A stretch of DNA of 64,000 nucleotides, from assembly GCA_030142905.1 (NCBI GenBank), contig JASJOG010000021.1, forward strand, positions 2,198,001 through 2,262,000, given 5' to 3'. The position numbers and the translations under genes were made by a program. Under the pieces are notes generated by a model. It made no database searches and had not been told where the DNA came from. It saw nothing but the letters and a program-made list of their open reading frames with translations. Shown in pieces: positions 47,201 to 54,199 of this stretch (the stretch's first letter is position 1; every line of letters starts with the position of its first letter). Source of the DNA: Heliopora coerulea. Lineage: Eukaryota; Cnidaria; Anthozoa; Scleralcyonacea; Helioporidae.

Positions 47201-49557
47201 ATCTACGCTCGATCACATGAAATGGAGTTTATATTTGGTGCAGGAGATTTTCGAGCGTTAGAAACTTATATTTTAAGACCTAACAAGAACCAGTTGCTAA
47301 AAATTTAATTTTTAGGTCTGTGGCTTGGGATCAAACTCGGGACCTTGCAAATCTACTTATTTTTATCAATGTATTTGAATCTTACATATATTTAGGCCTA
47401 GGCATTACATTAAGTGGTTTATACGTCTTACTTTAGGTTTTATTAAATAGTTTATGTCTTATGCAAGTTTTATTCTACGATTGGTGAAATCGTTACTGGG
47501 GGCTAGCCTTTGAGATGGTGTCAGTCGTGCGAAGTGCCTATTTTAGGAATGTATCCATCTTAGACGGGTGTCTAAAGACGTTATGATGTATACAACGAAA
47601 CGTAAGATTAAAACTTCATTATACCTTTATTTCGAAATTTATACTAGGCATTAATTTTCCTTTCAAAGCTACGCTTTCCACTTCGACAACCTTTGGTTGA
47701 AGTTTACACCTTAGTGATGTGTCGCTTTTAAAGACACGTCTCTCCGAAATCGTTTTCAATTATAGATGAATGTAAATTTACTCTTGAATCTTAAATCCGT
47801 GGGTTTCTTAGGCAATCCTATAAAATTTACAATGAGGTAATAGTAAATAAAATACAACACCTACTTAAAACCTCCCTTTATTGCAAATTGACCGATCAAA
47901 TTTACCAAATTTATACTGGTCTTTAAATTTTTTATAACAATAAATCAAATTTATACTATGAGAATTAGAAAACTCACCATCTTTCTATGAACAATTGTAA
48001 ATTTGGGCTTCACCCACGTTGAACCGTCCGTTGTCTAATTGTTAAATAGTTTACGTCGTACGTAAATTTTCCCCTTAAATTAGTGTAACCACTAGAGAAT
48101 AGCTGCCTTTGAGGGAGAAGGGTCTGTCCCGGAAATATATCCATCTTAGTTAGGTGTCAGTCATGGAGACCCACCCTGACGAATGAATACAGTAACATGA
48201 AATGCCCGCTACGTAAGAACTGACGGTATTTGCCTCGATGTCAATTGTATTTTAAATATTCATTTGTATGCTCGTCTGTTTTTCTTTAGATGTATCCCAC
48301 TCATTCCATGGATACACTTACCCGGGATTTTACCTCGTACAACTGTAGCAGTGGAACCCTTCGACGTCCCGAGAGTAATAAACAGAATAACTTAAACAAT
48401 GCCGTCTCCAAGAACTGCAATGTCAAAGATGACAATCACGGTAGTAATCCTGACGTATGGAAACGAATGTCGAACGTACGAAATGACGACGAAGCTGTCA
48501 CAAACTGCTTGTTGACTGACATCCCATTTGTCATTTCAAGCTCTCGTGAAACCATTTCGTCAGAAGATGGAACGGAGAAATGTGACTCTTATGACTTGGT
48601 TGCCAGCTCAAATTGTAATTCACAGCAGAGTTTGAGCTCCAGCGACTTCACCTCTAGTCAAACTTCAGATAAACGAGGATTTTACAGCTTTATCAATTCC
48701 AAAGATAGTTTTGAATCAAATTCCCAAGAACCTCGCGATGACTCGCGGTATTTTGAAGGCGATGATAAGTCACCACCAGGTACACCAATTCGAACGAAAC
48801 GTCCTCTGAGAAGAAAGCAAAAAATAACACTATCTCCATCGACGGAAAGACCTAACAGTGAACAGTTAAAACGACCGAACACCAGTGATCCATTCGGTGT
48901 GAGAGATGACTTTGGTAAGTCAGCTTCACTTTCGTCACTTTAGCATTTACAATTCCTGTAGTAAATAGACATCATTCATTATTCCTTCCTTAATATTCTT
49001 AACTCCTTACTGTCGTACTGTTGTGTAAGATATTCAAAATACTTTTTGCTCTTAAGCTTAATTACATTAATTATTATTCGAACGTTAGCCAAGGTAGTGT
49101 AGAAAGGTTCCTGCGTTTCTAATTTGAGGTTAAAATGTACTGGTGGTTCCAATGAACGATGAAGCCCTTTTTGCCGAAACAAGGCAATTATACCTGTGAT
49201 ATAATTAGTTCTAACCGGAAACAAATGTAATAATATTATGTTAAATCTGGAATAAAATTTTTTTTTTCCATTTCTGTTGCAGGAAAGCTGATTGTTAATC
49301 CTAACCGTGGCTCCGTTCGTGGTGTCATTGGCGTAGTTGAGACGTCCGTGGATACGTACGATGAAGACTTTCCTAATGTTGTTACTCCGCAAGGGGTGAG
49401 ATTGACCAAAGATTTTAATGGAGAACATGGCGAATATGATCCGAATGAATGTATTGCCTCACCGGCATACTTCGCTGAGAACCGACGGGCAAGCCGTGGG
49501 TCGAAAGAGAGGAATTTGTCAATAAGCGACAATCCAATTGGGGATGTATTTTTGTAA
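8720..49557 (+). CDS. Adhesion GPCR: F5/8C-F5/8C-Ig-FN3-FN3-GAIN/GPS-7TM
   Basis: A multi-exon cell-surface receptor. Coding exons read from splice sites and frames: 8720-8840, 9260-9464, 12044-12200, 28461-28642, 28801-28941, 29890-30043, 30788-31099, 32598-32885, 33823-34110, 34699-34763, 34839-34985, 35892-35986, 38010-38388, 39922-39970, 40425-40528, 42324-42451, 43662-43927, 45195-45261, 46275-46764, 48290-48914, 49283-49557 (stop TAA). Every junction keeps the frame with GT-AG borders, giving about 1,511 codons. Extracellular modules are each bounded by phase-1 introns, as in shuffled domains. GPS and seven hydrophobic helices place it in the adhesion class: autoproteolysis in GAIN, with activation by a tethered agonist. 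The signal peptide exon is not found, so the N-terminus is incomplete. Ligand and G-protein coupling cannot be inferred. Confidence 0.92.
9465..12043 (+). other. Intron inside first discoidin domain
   Basis: Non-coding, about 2.6 kb, with donor GTAAGT and acceptor TTTTTAG. A poly-C run lies at about 11835-11848. The sequence 9500-9860 is GC-richer than its surroundings and may be a repeat fragment, but I could not define its ends. No exon was recognised. Confidence 0.5.
13540..14475. mobile_element. hAT-type MITE with internal CCGATT repeats
   Basis: The ends are inverted: AGTGATTGACCGAT at the left and its complement ATCGGTCAATCACT at the right. The flanking 8-mers GTTAGGGT and CTTAGGGT differ at one position, fitting the 8-bp target duplication of hAT elements. 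Just inside both ends are runs of GGAATC/CCGATT hexamers that can also pair with each other. No transposase is encoded over 936 bp. The Ser-Asp repeat ORF on the reverse strand comes from the hexamers. Confidence 0.8.
14790..14876. repeat. Short imperfect inverted repeat
   Basis: CATATGCCAAATCG...AAATCAGCA is followed, inverted, by TGCTGATTTGCATTTGATATGGCACATG. Arms of about 28 bases could form a hairpin in the receptor pre-mRNA. No larger element boundaries were recognised. Confidence 0.5.
15364..15450. repeat. (AAT)n microsatellite cluster
   Basis: AAT-unit runs at the left border of the hairpin repeat block. Similar runs at 16244-16270, 16413-16447, 16530-16576 and 24727-24769 punctuate related sequences. 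(AAT)n is the 3' tail of the nearby LINE, so these runs probably mark element ends. Confidence 0.8.
15440..16905. repeat. Hairpin-rich CCTTARTTGG repeat block (left)
   Basis: This block holds four exact CCTTARTTGG cores (15736, 15956, 16503, 16663) and close variants (CCTTATATGG at 15841, CCTTGATTGG at about 16799). Several are flanked by complementary arms, for example CCACTG/CAGTGG around the first. At 16712-16900 three tandem units of about 70 bp follow the pattern GGTGGGGCT...AGCCCACCTA, each a hairpin. The block is related piece by piece to 24768-25615. No protein frame is conserved. It may be a SINE-like or non-autonomous partner of the LINE; its class is not recognised. Confidence 0.65.
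16911..17730 (-). repeat. Inverted arm, copy of PLE 1 3' end (20244-21073)
   Basis: This arm of about 820 bp reads on the minus strand as the last part of PLE 1: the same 74-residue GIY-YIG end frame is at 17205-17429 (-) and 20545-20769 (+). The arms are nearly identical, so the duplication is recent relative to the rest of the element, or the two have been kept alike by conversion. Confidence 0.92.
18523..19079 (+). mobile_element. Deleted mariner/Tc1-type transposon inside PLE 1
   Basis: Both ends are CAGGGTGTCCCAAAAAAATG-type inverted repeats, flanked by TA (18521-18522 and 19080-19081). Inside are two transposase fragments: [20 protein letters not shown] (second catalytic Asp region) near 18615-18680, and [14 protein letters not shown] plus [16 protein letters not shown] near 18745-18870 in shifted frames. 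The N-terminal half is deleted. Leaving out the insert and one TA rejoins the PLE frame (DDS then [11 protein letters not shown]), so it landed in an element that still had an open frame here. Confidence 0.92.
21190..24770 (+). mobile_element. R2-type LINE with restriction-like endonuclease, degenerate
   Basis: A non-LTR retrotransposon on +. An N-terminal region (21198-21482) includes [15 protein letters not shown] and [10 protein letters not shown]. The RT frame 22464-23384 has [60 protein letters not shown] and LLYMDD (catalytic pair kept). The region 23418-24144 continues through a zinc-knuckle remnant, and 24215-24630 holds the endonuclease end ([17 protein letters not shown]...[10 protein letters not shown]). 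It ends in an (AAT)n tail at 24727-24769. Domain order places it with the R2/R4/NeSL group. Many stops and frameshifts make it inactive; the endonuclease RPD motif reads KPG and the first knuckle Cys is Tyr. Confidence 0.88.
24727..24769 (+). repeat. (AAT)n tail of the LINE
   Basis: About 14 AAT/ATA units directly after the LINE's final sequence GAGAAAATAATAAT. A simple-sequence 3' tail of this type is usual for LINEs that end without poly(A). Confidence 0.85.
24768..25615. repeat. Hairpin-rich CCTTARTTGG repeat block (right)
   Basis: It starts right after the LINE tail. Exact CCTTARTTGG cores lie at 25088, 25195, 25304 and 25582, with the variant CCTTGGATGG at about 24907. Around the last, TAGATAAG at about 24886 pairs with CTTATCTA at about 24920, replacing the TAGGTGGG/CCCACCTA pairing of the left block, so pairing is kept while sequence changes. 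Shared linker pieces include GTTGGCAAACC and GTTAGCCCAAGGACTAG. The last 110 bases match 16580-16680 and 16470-16530 closely. No coding content was found. Confidence 0.65.
25940..27900 (-). mobile_element. Penelope-like element 2 (minus strand), 5'-truncated
   Basis: The main frame 27710-26310 begins near the RT domain and extends upstream in frame to about 27895. Motifs: [76 protein letters not shown] and [12 protein letters not shown], all intact including YVDD. The GIY-YIG end is in another frame (26413-25967): [20 protein letters not shown] with downstream [15 protein letters not shown]. One frameshift near 26400 separates them. The N-terminal third is missing. It is better preserved than PLE 1 and from a different lineage, judging by how little the proteins share outside motifs. 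Confidence 0.9.
27907..28031 (+). repeat. Inverted copy of PLE 2 segment 26370-26490
   Basis: About 120 bases directly upstream of the PLE 2 5' end match, inverted, the RT to GIY-YIG junction of the same element (GCTAGATTCGTTGGCA, ACAATCGATCAAGCTAATTA). This repeats the arrangement seen in PLE 1 and the relic at 704-1525. Confidence 0.88.
28032..28460 (+). other. Remainder of intron 3
   Basis: No element or exon recognised. It ends in the acceptor CTTGTTGTTTAG before the second discoidin domain. Confidence 0.5.
28461..30043 (+). CDS. Receptor exons 4-6: second F5/8C (discoidin) domain
   Basis: Exons 28461-28642, 28801-28941 and 29890-30043 code a second F5/8C domain of about 159 residues. 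It opens [20 protein letters not shown], has [15 protein letters not shown] then [19 protein letters not shown], and closes with [13 protein letters not shown]. Intron positions match those of domain 1 in part, with a phase 0 junction after YLQ here instead of an uninterrupted exon, so the two arose by duplication with later intron change. The intron at 28643-28800 ends in a long T-run before TTTTAG. Confidence 0.92.
30788..31099 (+). CDS. Receptor exon 7: Ig domain
   Basis: One 312-base exon, phase 1-1, encodes an Ig-like domain: the first Cys in VNLTCIMEG, the strand C Trp in IIITWFKGG, and the second Cys in the YxC motif NGINYACKG preceded by KVEMAD. It is a typical adhesion module. It sits between the second discoidin domain and the first FN3 domain. 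Confidence 0.92.
31161..31206 (+). repeat. Dispersed CGAGTRAARTCGTCTGRCGTTAG repeat, copy 1
   Basis: A short segment with the core CGAGTGAAGTCGTCTGACG, also seen near 52222, 54200 and, inverted, near 56461 and 56578. Function unknown; probably a remnant of a high-copy repeat family. Confidence 0.6.
31331..31519. mobile_element. MITE with CCATTTACACGATACGA-type inverted ends, copy 1
   Basis: The left end ATCTATCCACACGATACGAT matches the complement of the right end (TCGTATCGTGTAAATGGGCC). It is about 190 bp and non-coding. A second member is at 55635-55829, and a diverged relative is at 39343-39533. Confidence 0.65.
31993..32120. mobile_element. Short MITE with GCCTGGT inverted ends
   Basis: AAGCCTGGTTTCCACTAGGC at the left is matched, inverted, by GCCTGGTGAAAATTAGGCTT at the right. 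Inside both ends lies GGCGGA(G/A)TT. It is non-coding, in the intron before the first FN3 exon. Confidence 0.6.
32185..32540. repeat. CRE-bearing foldback repeat next to an exon
   Basis: This repeat has a TGACGTCA palindrome near 32300 and a second GACGTCATT site near 32263. Its right half is a long inverted repeat: arms of about 55 bases (GATAGAAACACGAATGACG / CGTCATTTATGTTTCTATC) around a nested AGAAAACAC/GTGTTTTCT stem. It ends about 60 bases before the FN3-1 exon. A shortened relative lies at 1548-1680. Confidence 0.75.
32598..34110 (+). CDS. Receptor exons 8-9: two FN3 domains
   Basis: Exons 32598-32885 and 33823-34110, each 288 bases and phase 1-1, encode one FN3 domain apiece. FN3-1: [15 protein letters not shown] then [12 protein letters not shown] and [16 protein letters not shown]3-2: [34 protein letters not shown], then [20 protein letters not shown], a textbook FN3 pattern with the strand B Trp and the LxPxxxY turn. 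FN3-1 is more divergent and lacks the clear strand B Trp. Confidence 0.9.
34699..38388 (+). CDS. Receptor exons 10-13: linker and GAIN domain body
   Basis: Exons 34699-34763 ([13 protein letters not shown] linker), 34839-34985, 35892-35986 and 38010-38388 give about 230 residues. The helical first part ([26 protein letters not shown]) and the later beta-rich part ([58 protein letters not shown]) fit GAIN subdomains A and B. Splice junctions are all in frame. The last line (VIIKFTVP) is the usual strand before the GPS motif. GAIN domains cleave themselves and hold the tethered agonist. Confidence 0.88.
35215..35247. repeat. (TA)n microsatellite
   Basis: Unbroken TA dinucleotides within the GAIN-region intron 34986-35891. 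The rest of that intron shows no exon or element. Confidence 0.9.
36530..36838. mobile_element. MITE-like element with CATAGGCGTAC inverted ends
   Basis: CATAGGCGTACGGGCC at about 36531 is mirrored by GGGCGG..CCGGTATGCCTATG at about 36838. Non-coding, in the intron before exon 13. Identity beyond the ends is unclear. Confidence 0.5.
39343..39533. mobile_element. MITE with long degenerate inverted ends
   Basis: GGCTCGTTTACATGTGCGAT and the complement of ACTTTGTGAATTGCGATTG..CCAGTGTAAATGGGC share about 35 aligned positions with several mismatches. Related to the CCATTTACACGATACGA family. It lies in the intron before the GPS exons. Confidence 0.5.
39645..39850 (+). repeat. Degenerate GGGAT minisatellite
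   Basis: Repeated GGGATG/GGGAT units with variants (GGGGTGG, ATGGAATGGGATGG). The run is strand-asymmetric, G-rich on the coding strand of the receptor, and about 70 bases upstream of the GPS-1 exon. Confidence 0.75.
39922..40528 (+). CDS. Receptor exons 14-15: GPS motif and tethered agonist
   Basis: Exon 39922-39970 encodes [16 protein letters not shown] and exon 40425-40528 encodes [15 protein letters not shown], then [15 protein letters not shown]. The four GPS Cys, the CVYWDF block and the CxCDH turn are all present. The cleavage triplet is His-Met-Thr (usual His-Leu-Thr/Ser), so cleavage between Met and Thr is expected, and TNFAALL after it matches the usual tethered agonist. The split by a phase-1 intron inside the motif is read directly. 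Confidence 0.93.
40529..42323 (+). other. Intron before TM1
   Basis: About 1.8 kb with A- and T-runs, no exon or repeat boundary recognised. Acceptor is TTGTTGCAG. Confidence 0.6.
42324..46764 (+). CDS. Receptor exons 16-19: seven-transmembrane domain
   Basis: Exons 42324-42451 (TM1: [20 protein letters not shown]), 43662-43927 (TM2 [22 protein letters not shown]3 [20 protein letters not shown]; start of TM4), 45195-45261 (TM4: [16 protein letters not shown]) and 46275-46764 (TM5 [22 protein letters not shown]6 [22 protein letters not shown]7 [18 protein letters not shown]). The TM3 Cys and extracellular loop 2 Cys (HYC) are present, as are the WSFG toggle region and the NSIQG motif. The fold is complete, class B2 (adhesion). 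The intron after LTIFTYLFF is phase 2. Confidence 0.95.
43400..43595. repeat. Dispersed repeat, copy at 50430-50600
   Basis: In the intron between TM1 and TM2 exons. It shares TCTAGTCTTTAA-CCTCCAGCTA, CCAATAAAACTAAAGCAATT and TTATCATCACTGCAT blocks with the copy after the gene. Non-coding; class unknown. Confidence 0.7.
43928..45194 (+). other. Intron between TM3 and TM4 exons
   Basis: About 1.27 kb, no recognised exon, repeat or RNA gene. Confidence 0.6.
45262..46274 (+). other. Intron before TM5
   Basis: At about 45572-45606 lies a segment that reads on the minus strand as CGACGAGGAGCC..GCTCGAAAC, similar to the PLE terminal core. The TGTACG-rich stretches at 45680-45740 and 46080-46130 contain related CTGTACGAAAA and CCGTACAGATC blocks. 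No exon was recognised. Confidence 0.4.
46765..46809 (+). CDS. Alternative short C-terminus (retained intron)
   Basis: Reading through the donor at 46765 (ACG/GTAAAT) adds [14 protein letters not shown] and a stop at 46807-46809. The protein would then end about 45 residues after the last TM7-proximal helix instead of running into the two tail exons. The donor is weaker than a consensus GTAAGT, so both forms are plausible. No transcript evidence is available. Confidence 0.45.
   Translation, partial: VNIVQTVMNEQKTN
47448..48205. repeat. Pair of direct repeats in the C-tail intron
   Basis: 47448-47610 and 48040-48205 share TTAAATAGTTTA, GCCTTTGAG.., AATATATCCATCTTA-type and GGTGTC blocks in the same order. 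Each is about 160 bp and diverged. Class unknown. Confidence 0.6.
48290..49557 (+). CDS. Receptor exons 20-21: long cytoplasmic tail
   Basis: Exons 48290-48914 and 49283-49557 add about 300 residues. The tail is rich in Ser, Thr, Asn and Asp, with [34 protein letters not shown] and the basic stretch [18 protein letters not shown] beside proline-directed sites (SPPGTP). The last residues are GDVFL. Such tails are substrates for kinases and bind arrestins or scaffolds; here this is only inference. The frame joins exon 19 exactly if the donor at 46765 is used. Confidence 0.8.
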
Positions 49558-50248
49558 CAATCTAATTCCACTGTTTCGATATACATGGATACACTTGCGG
49601 TTGTACCTATGCATCGACACAGTTGTGTATGCTCTTGGTCGCTTAGTTTGGCCTTTTAAAAATATCCGTCACTTAAAGTTGTCATGGGACATCCCAATGG
49701 CATAGCGGAACTGATTTGATTAGGGAGGCAACGTACGCCAATGTGCATACGAGAAGACGATGCCTCTTAAAGTAGGGTTACCTATTTGGCTAGTCGGTGT
49801 TTCCCAAGCAAAGTCTTAATTTGCACGTGAGAATAAGCCAAATGTTTTCGTATGTTTTCATGCATGAAACAATTGACATAGTAAATACTTAGATGATTCC
49901 AGATCTGAAATGTTTACGCCTGTATCTGGAGCAGCTTTTTGGCATTTGTCAACCGACATTTAAGTTTGGTTGATTATGAGGTAACCAAATAGTGGTGGGT
50001 CATTACTAGGTAACATAATTTGAGAGGACTATTCTAATGAGTAGTTTCACAAGTGATATTATCGTTTATAAAAAATAGTATAGTCTAAGTCATTAGTGTA
50101 GCTAAAAATGGAAATGAATTAGAATCAGTCAATAATGAATTCGTTTAACTTTGAAAGTGAAGTAAGGGAGCTCTGATACGTACGTACTGATATATGAGTA
50201 ATGCTTTTAAATGTTTGTTAGTACAGGTATGCTAAGCTTACTCATTGA

Positions 50249-50254
50249 AATAAA
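50249..50254 (+). promoter_or_regulatory. Candidate poly(A) signal of the receptor gene
   Basis: A canonical AATAAA about 700 bases after the receptor stop codon. Other hexamers cannot be excluded. Confidence 0.3.
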
Positions 50255-50429
50255 ACCGAATAAGCATTTAAAAACTTCCTTTCTAAAAACTCTTTTTAAA
50301 GAATGATACATATTTTTAATAATCTTGCTTAAATCCTGACAGGTCCAACTTGGTATTATCTTGCCTTATATATGCTTCCGATCATTCTTGTGAATTAAAA
50401 CGAGGAAAAATAGTTACGTAATGACACTA

Positions 50430-50600
50430 TCAGTTGTCTTCTAGTCTTTAACCTCCAGCTATAATAAATCCAATAAAACTAAAGCAATTTATCATCACTG
50501 CATTCCTAAGCTTACAATCAAATTCATCGTCAATTAAAGTCCTTCCATTTCACCGTGCTTTCTAACGTTACTAATGTCACTGTGCATTTCCAAGCCACAG
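50430..50600. repeat. Dispersed repeat, copy at 43400-43595
   Basis: Matches the intron copy in blocks (CCAATAAAACTAAAGCAATT, TATCATCACTGCAT, CGTGCTTTCTAACGTTACTAA). About 170 bp, diverged by many substitutions. Confidence 0.7.
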
Positions 50601-52221
50601 TAATCATTGCTCCAAAATTTTTAATCGGAGAGATGTTCCAACCTGAGTTTGGACCGGTGAGTTGGGCATGTTTAGTTGCATTTCACGATCTTCGTAGGTG
50701 CAGGTGGTTTGCAGCTTTTTCGTTATCAGGCTTTTTGTGGAGAGATAAGCATGGCGTTCTCTCCATCTAATTGAGATGTCATGTGAGCTGAAGAGAAACT
50801 GAAAAATGTTGACCTTGATGCTAAATGGCGTTGGCCTACAGTACTAAGACTAATCTGCTCTTTTATTAACATCGTTCGGGTTCGCAAGACCCGGCTAAAA
50901 ACAAAAGGGAGATACAGGCAGAAATTTTTCAGATTTGATTGTAGCATGATTTAATATGTTCTAATCAGCAAAGAGTTTTTAATTTATAAACCTGTTTTCT
51001 AGCGCACGTCATCATTTCAGCCGACGGCCTACTGTACTTATGCAAACACGATAATTGTGGGACTTGATGCTTTTGACCTTGTAACTTTTTAGTCGCCAGT
51101 TCGTGCGTGCGCGCGTTCTCAGGCTCTTCCAGCTCTGCTTTTCTGTCTACGTGTTTTAAAGAACTTATTTCTATATGAAAACCCAGATATGGATTGTCGA
51201 GTCGTCAAGGTCTTGATTCTCTGCTGGTCAGAGAAAGCTTGCTGCCGTCTGACATTCTCTTATGGGTTGAAGGAATAAGACCAACCATTATAGTGTAATA
51301 AATGTGCATTAGAAATATAAATTATAAAATTGGACACTATTGTTCAAATTTATAGGGATTTCGTAAGTAAAGATCGATAATTACAAGTTTGGTAATAAAT
51401 GTTTTAATGTAATTAAAAATATAATTTTGTACTGTACCTGGAGTATTTACTGGCACTGTCTTTCATAAAGTCATGAAATCAGAAAGTATTTTCCATGTTT
51501 CCGCCCAGTTAACGAAACCTAAGTGGAAGTTTGAGATCGCTTGGAACGGCCGTGGGAAAATGGGCACGAGGCCTAAGTGTTGCCAATTTTATTTCGAGTT
51601 CTTTCAAACCTCTTTCAAATCTGAAAAGAAGTGCTTCTTGAACTAAATTTAGGAACTTGAATGTACACTGTTTATTGGCCAAACTTAAACTTCTTTTAAC
51701 AGAGAAGTGTTTCAGCCCTGTTTCCAACTATTTAGCATTTTATAAGTTTTTATGGTGATTTCTGGCGTGGCATGTAAGGACCCGACCACGCAAGTCCAAT
51801 TCCCCCCCCGCTAGACGTGTGTTGGTTGAGGTTATCCTGAGCCCTGTTCAAGTGATAAGCGCATTAAATCTGAGACTACTTACAGGTTTTAGTTTATGAC
51901 CAACTCGGTTTTGTTCAATGTCAGGCGGTTTTTTTCTTTTTGACTGCACGTATACTTTGAAAAAAGGACGTGCTAAAACGGCAATCTATGCGTTAAAAAT
52001 CATAGGTAAAAATTGTTCATGTGTAACATCACCTTTTCCGCAATTAACCTTTTCGAGTAACACCATTCCCTTTTTAACGAAATCGAAAATGCTTTTTCAA
52101 CAAAAAATTTTTGCTTCATTTCCTCTGTCATTTTAAACATAAATGAGAGAGAAACTGTAGAATCGAAAATCACATCAAGCACAAATTGATCTGATGATCG
52201 TACCCTTTGCCGGCAGTACAT

Positions 52222-52267
52222 CTCTCCTTGACGAGTAAAATCGTCTGGCGTTGACCAAAGTAAAATA
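52222..52267 (+). repeat. Dispersed CGAGTAAAATCGTCTGGCG repeat, copy 2
   Basis: CTCCTTGACGAGTAAAATCG followed by TCTGGCGTTGACCAAAGTAA. One of five copies in the window. Confidence 0.65.
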
Positions 52268-53413
52268 ACAAGATTGCATCCTGACAGGAAATCTCTACAA
52301 CTGAATGTTCAAGGAATTTTAGGCAGTTAAACTGGGTTGTGTGAAATGGGGTCTGTATAAAGTGAAAGTAAATTTTTCAGTGTCTGAATCATACAGTTTT
52401 AAAATCCCTCCAGGACCAGTTAATGAATAAAACTACTCCCTCCAGGGGTGGGGGCTTAATAGAGGCAGGGGGGTTATTTTTTCTGTGCTTCGGACCCTGG
52501 ATCTTATTAGAATGGAGAGCTAAATAGAGGCTGGGGGGTAAACAGAGAAAATACGGTAGTTCGGTAGGCCGGGCGTCGCACGAGAGTCGCGAACACAAGA
52601 TTTATATTAGATTTGCATTTTTCCAGTACCTGGCTGTACTGTGACTCCAGTATACAAGAAAATGTCACATTCCCACAAATGATGGACAAACGATTCATGT
52701 TTGCTTAAACTCTGATTCGTTAATGGCTACTGTACTCTTGTAAAGCTTTGTCAAAACCCCATGCAATTCTACTGCATACGAATTAACTAAAGAAGATATT
52801 CCAAGCACAATTTATAGTTATATGCAAATCCAAAACAACTGTCCCCCTTTTTACCACGACTAATGACAAAAATACCAGACCATTTGAGTTATAATATTTA
52901 CATTATATTTCATTCTTTCCTTTTTGAAATTGCAGGCTGGTAATGGCATATAACGTATACTGATTAGCGTTCTTGAGCCTTCTAAAATTTTTGAAGAATA
53001 TGTACGACAACATGATTAACTCATTACTTAGCAAACAGCATTATTGTATAACATTTTTTGCAAGAACACATTCTCAATGATTCCTTGGACATTAGATCTA
53101 CCGAAATCTGATTTTCAAGAAATTACTAATGTATTGGATGGTCTTATATCAGCTTGGTTATTTAAAGTTGGTAGTTGTACTAGGTATAACAAACTCCGAT
53201 TAGCTTAAACAATAACAATAATAATAATAATAATAATAATAATATATTTATATAATACTTAATAATACTTCGCAAAGAATACCTTTTTTATGACATTACT
53301 AAAATAGAAATATTTACGGGAGAAGTTGTAATAGTAATAAAGATAATGATAATATTAATGATAATAATGATAATAATAGAAGCAATGATGATAATAGTAA
53401 TATACTTTTCTGA

Positions 53414-53866
53414 CTACTTTATTCTTCTACAGTCCTTATACTTGACAAAGTAGCCGCGTTTTGGAGGTGCCTGAAAGTATCTCTTTCCCATAAATGATCC
53501 GTCTGTACCCAGTTTATCCGGTGTTGTGAGTTCAATACCAACGACAATATTCTCTCTAGTTTTCGGCAACGTGGGAAGGTAGCCCTGCCATCTTAAAATC
53601 CCTTTTAAATTTTGTCTTTTCCCTCGAACATGACAGACAACTTTTGATCCTAAGAAAGAATTTTTATTCCTTATTTGTGAGAAGCTAACTTGTTTCTTAG
53701 TGGTTGAGGTTCGTTTCGGAGATACTTCCTTCGATTCATTTTGTGATACATTCTTGTCGTTTTCCTTCGATTGTTCCGATGTGATTGCCAGATGATCTTT
53801 TCTTTCGAACGAAGAGTCTTCCTCTTCTTCTGGTGAGGCCGGTCGCCGCACAGAAAAGCTTTTCAT
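53414..53866 (-). CDS. Small CAP-Gly domain protein
   Basis: The frame from Met at 53866 to the stop at 53414 codes 150 residues. A charged N-terminal part (RRPASPEEEEDSSFERKD, SPKRTSTTKKQVSFSQI) is followed by a CAP-Gly domain: GSKVVCHVRGKRQNLKG, then GILRWQGYLP, VGIELTTPDKLGTDGSFMGK and RYFQAPPKRGYFVKY. The usual GKNDG stretch reads LGTDGS, which resembles CYLD-type CAP-Gly domains more than CLIP-170. CAP-Gly domains bind EEY/F-tails of tubulin and end-binding proteins. A splice acceptor (AACTTCAG) lies directly before the Met, so an upstream 5' exon is likely. It is a separate gene from the carboxypeptidase, whose stop is at 54497. Confidence 0.75.
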   Translation of the reverse strand: MKSFSVRRPASPEEEEDSSFERKDHLAITSEQSKENDKNVSQNESKEVSPKRTSTTKKQVSFSQIRNKNSFLGSKVVCHVRGKRQNLKGILRWQGYLPTLPKTRENIVVGIELTTPDKLGTDGSFMGKRYFQAPPKRGYFVKYKDCRRIK

Positions 53867-54199
53867 CCTGAAGTTTATAAAAAGAACAAACTTTAGATTG
53901 CAACCCAACGCCGATGGTTAAATAATTTTTTTCTTTTGAATATGATGCAGACGTTAGATGAATTATCCACGAAAACATCAAGGAAAGGGAATTTACCAGA
54001 CTGTGCTTCTCGTGAGTTGTACGTTATTGGTAAGTTCGACTGTACTTGAAAGGTGAGAAATTTTAAGAAATATGAATTGAAAAAAATTATAAATATCTGA
54101 AGTCATATGTTGTAATAATTTATGCATTCTGTAAGGTTCATAATGAACTCGCTTTTAAATTCGCCACGTTTGACCCTTGAGCTGGCAGGTTACCGGAAG

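Larger units (their letters stand above)
49558..53413. other. Intergenic region
   Basis: No gene recognised over about 3.9 kb. A candidate polyadenylation signal AATAAA lies at 50249-50254. The dispersed repeat related to 43400-43595 is at 50430-50600, the CGAGTAAAATCG repeat is at 52222-52267, and an (AAT)n run lies at about 53215-53245, followed by an AATGAT-rich stretch to 53400. Confidence 0.6.
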
